NCBI RefSeq assembly: GCF_029873635.1 | Contig: NC_080420.1 | Span: 50,607,457-50,671,456 of the forward strand | DNA from: Malania oleifera | Taxonomy: Eukaryota > Streptophyta > Magnoliopsida > Santalales > Ximeniaceae | Length of the DNA stretch: 64,000 nucleotides | Direction of reading: 5' to 3' | Shown: positions 58,291 to 64,000 of the stretch, in pieces | Numbering within the stretch: position 1 is the stretch's first letter | Layout of the letters: the number at the start of each line of letters is the position of its first letter | The notes under the pieces: model-generated | Databases searched by the model: none | What the model was told of the DNA's origin: nothing | The model's input: only the letters and a program-made list of their open reading frames with translations | Translations under genes and position numbers: made by a program

Positions 58291-60508
58291 TATTAGCTTT
58301 GGTGTATTCACGAGAAGGGGGTGAATTGGGTATTTAAAAATTATTCCTAAGTTTAGCTAATTCAATAGCAGTATTTCAAAACCTAGAGTCTTTCTATATA
58401 CACATAAACCAAAATGCACAGATAATGTGTGGAAATTAAATCATGCACTATAACATATATGTGTAGGAAAATAAACTGCTAAGAATATAAAGTACACGCA
58501 CGATACGTTATCGGGATTCAGCCAACTATGCCTACGTCCCCATCTCTAGCTTGCAAGCCCGAGGATTCCACTAATGCTCATTTAACGAGTGCAGCGGCAC
58601 CAATTACAATAAGATCAATTAAAGGGGCTAACCTCAACCAACACACCTTACCAGGATGGCACACCTAGCTTTCCTAACCGGGTCTAAGCCAGTCTAGAAC
58701 TATTCAACAGGGCTAGTCTCCCTCTTCAGGCCTGTGCTTGGAATACAACAAATGAGAAAATTTTACGTACAAGGAAATGCTTCTTACACAAGCAGATATG
58801 TACCACTATGCACAATATCACAAATCAATGCACACTACCAAATAATAAGATATGATAAGCTCAGTGTAGCCTTAGTGTATACTCTCAAAATAAATGCCAA
58901 AAATGCAATTGGTACATGAGAGTGTAAGTGATAGGATCTTTGTGTCAAAATAATATTCTCAATTACAATGAACTAGCAAAGATCACAAGTATACTTCAAA
59001 TATCTTAACAGAAGTTTTTATCAAAATAAACTACGAGAGATATTCAACAATGGTTTGTAAAATAATTATTTGATCCTTGTATTAGAATGATAATCTCAAT
59101 CAAAGGTATAACAACAAAGATCTTTTAGCACTCAAGAAAATATCTCAAAATATATATTTCTCAAATATAAGCACAAGAAATATTTTGAAAATGACTTGTA
59201 AAATATTTTAGCAATCAAAATCCTATGTGAACTCCTTGAGTATTGCAATGACAATGCAAAACTCAAAGGCTCAATGAAGTATTTTTAAGGAAGACTTATT
59301 AACAAAGTCTCATAGGGAAACTTCAAGCTTAGCTCTCTAATAAAATAATCTCAATCAACAAGAACAAGAGAGAGCTTAAGCCTAATGAGAACAACACTCA
59401 ATCACACTTACAAAGAAGATTTTTCCTAATTAATATTGCTAATCCAATGCTAATTATTCCAAATGTGGGGGTATATATAGACATCCCCTTGATTAAAACC
59501 ATCCAAGACATATAGGGAATTATTATAATGGTTTTAAAACATTTTAACCAAATTAACCCTATTTAAATATTTTAACTTCGGTGAAAATAATAGGGCAACT
59601 CGAGAGCACCGGTCGACCGAAAGCAAGGTTTGATGGACCAAATGTTTCAAGTTCGGTCGACCGGGTGAGTTTTGAACTAGAAGTTTGGTCGACCGGGTGA
59701 GATTTGAACTAGAAGTTCGGTCAACCGGTCAATAGGGTTCCAAGGCGATTTTTCTTTTCCGCATGGTTCGATCGACCGTGAGGTTTTCAACTAGGTAGTT
59801 TGGTCGGCCTGACCGTTGGATTCTCCCACATGTGGGATCAATCGACCAGGACGTTGGCTTAAGATTTGGGCTTGGTCAACTGTATGGTCAATTGGTTGTC
59901 TCGAAGGAAGTTCGGTCGACCGGGCGAAGTGAACTTAGCCATGTTCGGTCGATCGGGTAGTGGTCAAATAGTTGACCCTGTCACTGGTTCAGTCGGCCGA
60001 CATATTTGTACTTGTGAAGTACTATTGACCGAACATGCATTTTAAGTGCATTTTAGTTCTATTTACTTATGTGATCACCCTTTCCATATAAACATATATA
60101 TATTTGTGCACGTATGAGTGTGCTAGGGTCATTCTAGGTATTTTTAAGGGCACCGAAAAAATCTGGCGTCGATCAACCCTAATGACATTCGTTTCCCTAT
60201 GCTCAGTCTAAGGTCATTTGATTTTCAAGTGATGTGTATGGACCTAGTGTTGTTATAAGGCCTTTGAGCTTTATAGTTCCAACATGCATGATATGCATTA
60301 AATATTACAGACCTTTTTCTCTCAATTACTATTACATACCCGAATTGAATAATAATGAAATATAATAAAAATAATCTTTAGGATCTTCATGGTCTTCTTC
60401 ATGTGTCATCAAAGTATCTGCGAATATAAACCTGCACACAAACTTGATAGCCATCAATTACCAGTATTTGTCATTATCAAAATTGGGATATGACTCATAA
60501 AGTCAACA
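58291..60508 (-). repeat. 5' LTR of DE (LTR E)
   Basis: 2218 bp, plus-strand TATTAGCTTTGG (TG changed to TA at the edge) to AAAGTCAACA. Uninterrupted copy of LTR D and the empty site for both inserts in D. U3 (59600-60000) has many ggtcgaccg/ggtcaaccg units. TATA-like TATATATAG/CTATATATA around 59473. The ORF at 58734-58919 is an artefact seen also at 33813. Confidence 0.93.
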
Positions 60509-60513
60509 CAACA

Positions 60514-60949
60514 GTTGCTTAACTTAAAATATTCACATTTAAGCAAGAGTTAAGCATTAAGAATTATTTACCTAGCAGAGATGCCATGTCCATTTGGAAG
60601 TGGATTTTACTCTAAAATGCTATGGGTGATATATTTTTATTTTTTACCCCATCAATATGATATATATGAATTAAATTCAGATTGGATAAGACACTTAAAT
60701 TTTTGTATTGGTTGGCTTCCCTATGGTTCTTAGTATAATAATAGTAGTGAGTGCATATACTAAGATTTGACATTTGAAACCCAAACCACTTCCCAAGCTT
60801 ATAATCATCACTACTTCCTATTGCTAATCTTGAATGCTAAGGAAGAATTATGTGATCATGTAATTCCTATTTGAGTAAATTCTTCCTTGAATTTCAAGGG
60901 GTTTGCTTTCTTAACAACCCATACCATTTTTCAGTCTTTGATTCTTGAT
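60514..60949 (-). other. BF internal non-coding region, gag-proximal part
   Basis: Resumes BF after element DE; joins 33441 across the CAACA duplication. No coding homology. Confidence 0.65.
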
Positions 60950-62172
60950 AGGCTAGGACTAGTTGGTACTTTGACTCTCCAAACTCCTTTGGGTTTCACA
61001 CTTTCCTTTTAAATGGGCAATCAAATTTTTAAGTGCCCCTTCTTTTAACATAAGATGCAAGTGGAGTGAGTGTATGGACTGGAGGAGGTACTAGCATAAT
61101 ATTTAGATTCTCTTACAAAGTACCCCATCTATAGGTTCTTCCTTTTCCTATTTTCAATCCCTTTAAAACATATATCTTCTTTCTCTATGGTCATTTTGTT
61201 GAACCTAAGAGCTTATCAAAGTTTTCTTTACCTCTGGTGAATGTATGGATGATTTTAGACTGATCTTCTATTTTCTTTTCTAGATCTTGAATTTTTAAGT
61301 TCTCTAGACTTTTGCAAACATTCTAAAGTTTCATAAATTCTTTAGTCATATTGTTTGCTTTATTTTCAAGATCAAGGATATGAAGATTCTTTTCATTTTT
61401 AATTGTAAATTGGGATCTTACGTCTTTAAGTTCTTTTTGCAGCATAACATTCTTATTTTCCAAATTCATGATTTTCAAATCCTTTTCTTTATTAACAAGA
61501 ATTTGTGATTCAAGTTCTTTCAATGAAGCATCATTATTGTTTTTCAAAATAGTATAGCGTTTAAGAGTTTTAATATATTTTAATTTGAGTTCCTCATAAG
61601 TTGGCATGCTTTCATTATCAAAACTCTCATATGATTCAGAATTAGAAGTATCACAAGATTTATCACATGAATTATTGCATGAATCATTTAAAGAAGTAGA
61701 GGGAGAGGAATTTACCTCTTCAACAAGCAATAAAGCACTGCTTTTCTCCTTCATGGCCTTTTGAACTGGAGTCACATGGAGCTATAGATTTTTCATGCTT
61801 AGATACTCCATATATCTTTTCAAGTTCCTCTCATATTTCTTTAGCACCATGACATGCCATAACTTCACAAAGAATATTAGAACAAAGGGCATGCAGCAAA
61901 GTGTTCATGGCATCAAAATTCATTTGCACTAAATACATGTCATCATCATTCATCTCATTTTCTAATTTGGGAATGTCAACACAATCAATGATTTTCATAG
62001 GCACAACATTCCCATAAGCAATGACTTTCCAGAATCTCCAATTTAAAGCTTTGATAAAAATAGTCATCTTAAATTTCCATTCGGCAAAATCTTCACTGTG
62101 GAACACTAGAGGGTTCATAGATAACCTTCCCTCACAAGATGGGGATGCACCAAAACGAGCCATCATGATCAT
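60950..62172 (-). pseudogene. Sirevirus-type gag, element BF
   Basis: Starts 'MIMMARFGASPSCEGRL' at 62172, closest to gag of element 2 ('MMAHVSASPSCEGRL'). 'LNWRFWKVIA', 'MNTLLHALCSNILCEVMACHGAKEI', a TGA for Trp (about 61830), 'EELEKIYG', then the Ser/Cys-rich segment after a frameshift (61775 on). A coiled coil 'DLKIMNLENKNVMLQKEL' follows to about 61323, a stop, 'IQDLEKKIEDQSKIIHTFTRGK', and a zinc knuckle with stops and a one-base shift (about 61060-61015). The UBN2-type domain is again cut after 'YG'. Confidence 0.85.
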
Positions 62173-62204
62173 TTTACAAAAAAACGTTTAAGTCTAGGTA
62201 ACAG

Positions 62205-62217
62205 GGCTCTGATACTA
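62205..62217 (-). other. Primer-binding site of BF
   Basis: Element strand TAGTATCAGAGCC, one mismatch to TGGTATCAGAGCC, two bases from LTR F. Confidence 0.88.
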
Positions 62218-62219
62218 AT

Positions 62220-64000
62220 TGTTAGTTTTGGTGTAATCCTAAGAGGGGGGGTGAATTAGAGATTTAAAAATTTTCCTCCTAGGTTAAACTAATCTAACAA
62301 CAGTATAATGCAACCTAAGAGTAGTCCAAGTATATATGAAATTGTAGATACGATATATTAAACAATTTTCAGTACATGCACCACAATTTCAGTATTTCTC
62401 AACCAGATACAATGTAGTGTCAATCAGATATGCAGTATATCCAGCAGGGAAATTAAATCAAGCATAAAGTAGAATATAATGCAGGAAATGTAAAAGTGAA
62501 CTCGAATATGATATCGGGGTTCAACCAATCCTGCCTACATCTCTGCCTTGGCTCACCAGCACAAGGATTACACTATGGGCTCACTTAACGGGTGGAGCAA
62601 CACCTAAATACAACCAGGTCAATTAGCACAGGGCTGACCTCAACTTTTACAAACAATTCTTCCGGGCTAGATTACCACCTCCTCAGGCCATGCCTAGAAT
62701 ACAATCAATGAAAATGAAATTTTATGTACAATTTTAAGCACTTCTACACAAGCATATATGTACTACAATACAGTCTAGATAAATATGCACTCACAGATGA
62801 TATGGATTTAATGTTCAGGTGAGATTCAAAGTGTAAACTCTCTAAGATGTGTGAGTGTATGTATATGTGAGATTTCAACCTTTGATTCAAGATAAGATAT
62901 TCAACACACAAATAATCAAAGGAATTTTAACACAATCTAAATCAAATATGTCAAGAATATTCTAAATGTAAAGCACAATAGATATTTGAATGTCAAAACT
63001 AGCAAGCTAAAAACGAAATCTTCCCAATCAAATATTTATATATGAAATATTATGGGAAAGATTAAACAAGCAAGAACTCTCAAAAATAGATTTTCAAGTA
63101 TGAATGTGAGAGTTTCTGCCAAGGAAATGATTTGAAGTGGTGCACAATAACTTAATCAAATCTCCCAACACTTTGCAATTGATTTGCAAGTTAGGGGAAC
63201 AATAGAGAAGAGTTCTCTTTGTTAAAAATGATTTTGCAAATAAGGTGTAAGAGAGTATGAACAGTTTTTGCTTGAAAAATGGTGGAGTATGAGAAAATAG
63301 AAGTGTAAGAAATTGAGAGAATATTGTACTAATCTATTTGCTAATCTGTTGCTAATTGAGGGAAATGAGAAGGTATAAATAGTTTCTCCTAAAAAAGTAA
63401 CCGTTGTGACTCAATGGGGATTATTAAAAATGTTTTAAACCAGTTTAACCCAAATAACCTTGTGTTACCGCAGTTAAAATTATTTCAGCCCAAGAGTTTC
63501 GGGTACCCGAGCCACAGGTTCAGTCGCCCAAACACTTACAACAAGAAAAGGCAAATTTGAAGTTCAGGTGCCTGAAAATAAGTTTGGTTTGCTGAACCGA
63601 GGCGATTTTCCAAAAAACCACAGTTTGGTCACCCGGTCTCTAGTTCGGTTTACCGAACTCACATATTTGGTTGCCCAAGGGTAAAATGAACTATAGGTGT
63701 GGGCGCTCGGGGACGTTGGAAAATTACATAGTACTAGTTCGGTTGACTGAGGATGCTACGGTCCTTTTGAGTTCAGTCGCCCGAACCTAGGTCAACATTT
63801 TGATTGGTTAGCGGTTCCGTCACCCAAAGTGTTTTAAACACTATAGTTTGGCCGCCCAAAGACTTTAAATCCTTATTTAATTCAATTTATCCTCCTAATG
63901 ATATATGTGATTTTGGGGACTAATTTAAGTATAAGTGCAGGAACCTAGGGTCTTTCTAAGGTCTTTGAGCTAGTCCCAAAAACTTGGCTTTGGTCGACCG
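62220..64000 (-). repeat. 5' LTR of BF (LTR F), cut by window end
   Basis: Plus-strand start TGTTAGTTTTGG; continues past 64000 (about 310 bp more expected by comparison with LTR B). Contains the uninterrupted target of element 1 (62941-62975). TATTTATA on the element strand lies near 63383. U3 repeats of the type ggtt/gcc-cgaa and cagtcgcccgaa run 63500-63860. Confidence 0.85.

Larger units (their letters stand above)
33442..60508 (-). mobile_element. Gag-only Copia element DE, nested host
   Basis: Minus-strand element with 3' LTR D (33442-45201, two inserts) and 5' LTR E (58291-60508), flanked by perfect TSD CAACA (33437-33441, 60509-60513). The internal region (45202-58290) minus the chromovirus insert is about 4.5 kb: primer-binding site, gag (58235 to about 57115), then non-coding sequence with polypurine tracts. 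No pol. Joining its flanks restores BF sequence ('gtgtaatggacaaca' + 'gttgcttaac'), matching 'gtgtaatggataaagtatgcttaac' at 56805 in the related DE internal region. Confidence 0.9.
11420..64000 (-). mobile_element. Gag-only Copia element BF, heavily nested
   Basis: Minus-strand element whose 3' LTR (B) is 11420-29000, internal region 29001-62219 and 5' LTR (F) 62220 to beyond 64000. With inserts removed the internal part is only about 4 kb: primer-binding site, gag (62172 to about 60950), then non-coding sequence with several C-rich/A-rich polypurine tracts. No pol domain was found. It is inserted in the zinc-knuckle codons of the pol ending at 11417; the second TSD copy (expected ATGTA, as at 11415-11419) lies outside the window. 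Inserts: element 1, LTR X with element 2, solo LTR C and element DE. Confidence 0.8.

Overview
The window looks like nuclear heterochromatin of a flowering plant (probably a eudicot; species not identifiable from sequence alone). It is AT-rich. I found no host gene, tRNA, rRNA or bacterial feature. Essentially all 64 kb can be assigned to LTR retrotransposons nested inside one another, down to 5-bp target-site duplications (TSDs) and, in three cases, an empty-site paralogue in the same window.

Layout, outermost to innermost. (1) A Tnt1-like Copia integrase relic (+, 493-1331) is cut by a Copia LTR end (-, 1-492) and by a Sirevirus-like LTR with a gag start (+, 1332-3552). (2) That gag is cut by a minus-strand Copia element. 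Its LTR tip is at 3553-3825 and its decayed pol (zinc knuckle, protease, integrase, RT) is at 9302-11417. Its pol received an Athila/Tat-like gag-only element (-, 3826-9301), and a deletion then fused that element to the LTR tip. (3) The zinc-knuckle region of the same pol was hit by a large minus-strand gag-only Copia element, BF (3' LTR 11420-29000, internal 29001-62219, 5' LTR from 62220 past the window end).

Nested in BF: a Sirevirus-like gag-only element 1 (+, 12168-18901, TSD CTAAA); a truncated plus-strand LTR (about 19007-28090) which itself holds the young gag-only element 2 (+, 19239-27661); a solo Copia LTR (-, 30820-32956, TSD TAAGT); and gag-only Copia element DE (-, 33442-60508, TSD CAACA). 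DE in turn holds a solo gypsy LTR (34571-36805, TSD TACAA), a second Athila/Tat-like gag-only element (-, 37852-45021) and a complete but decayed Tekay/Del chromovirus (+, 47449-56076, TSD ATAAA).

How they would work together: most elements here keep LTRs, primer-binding site, gag and polypurine tracts but have no pol, so they could only have moved with enzymes supplied in trans (the TR-GAG / LARD style of non-autonomy). Two independent lineages show this: Sirevirus-like Copia (elements 1, 2, DE, BF) and Athila/Tat-like gypsy (A, L). The most interesting signals are a gag deletion shared by elements 2, DE and BF, conserved hairpin-like blocks in their long non-coding internal region, and arrays of palindromes in the U3 of nearly every LTR family present.
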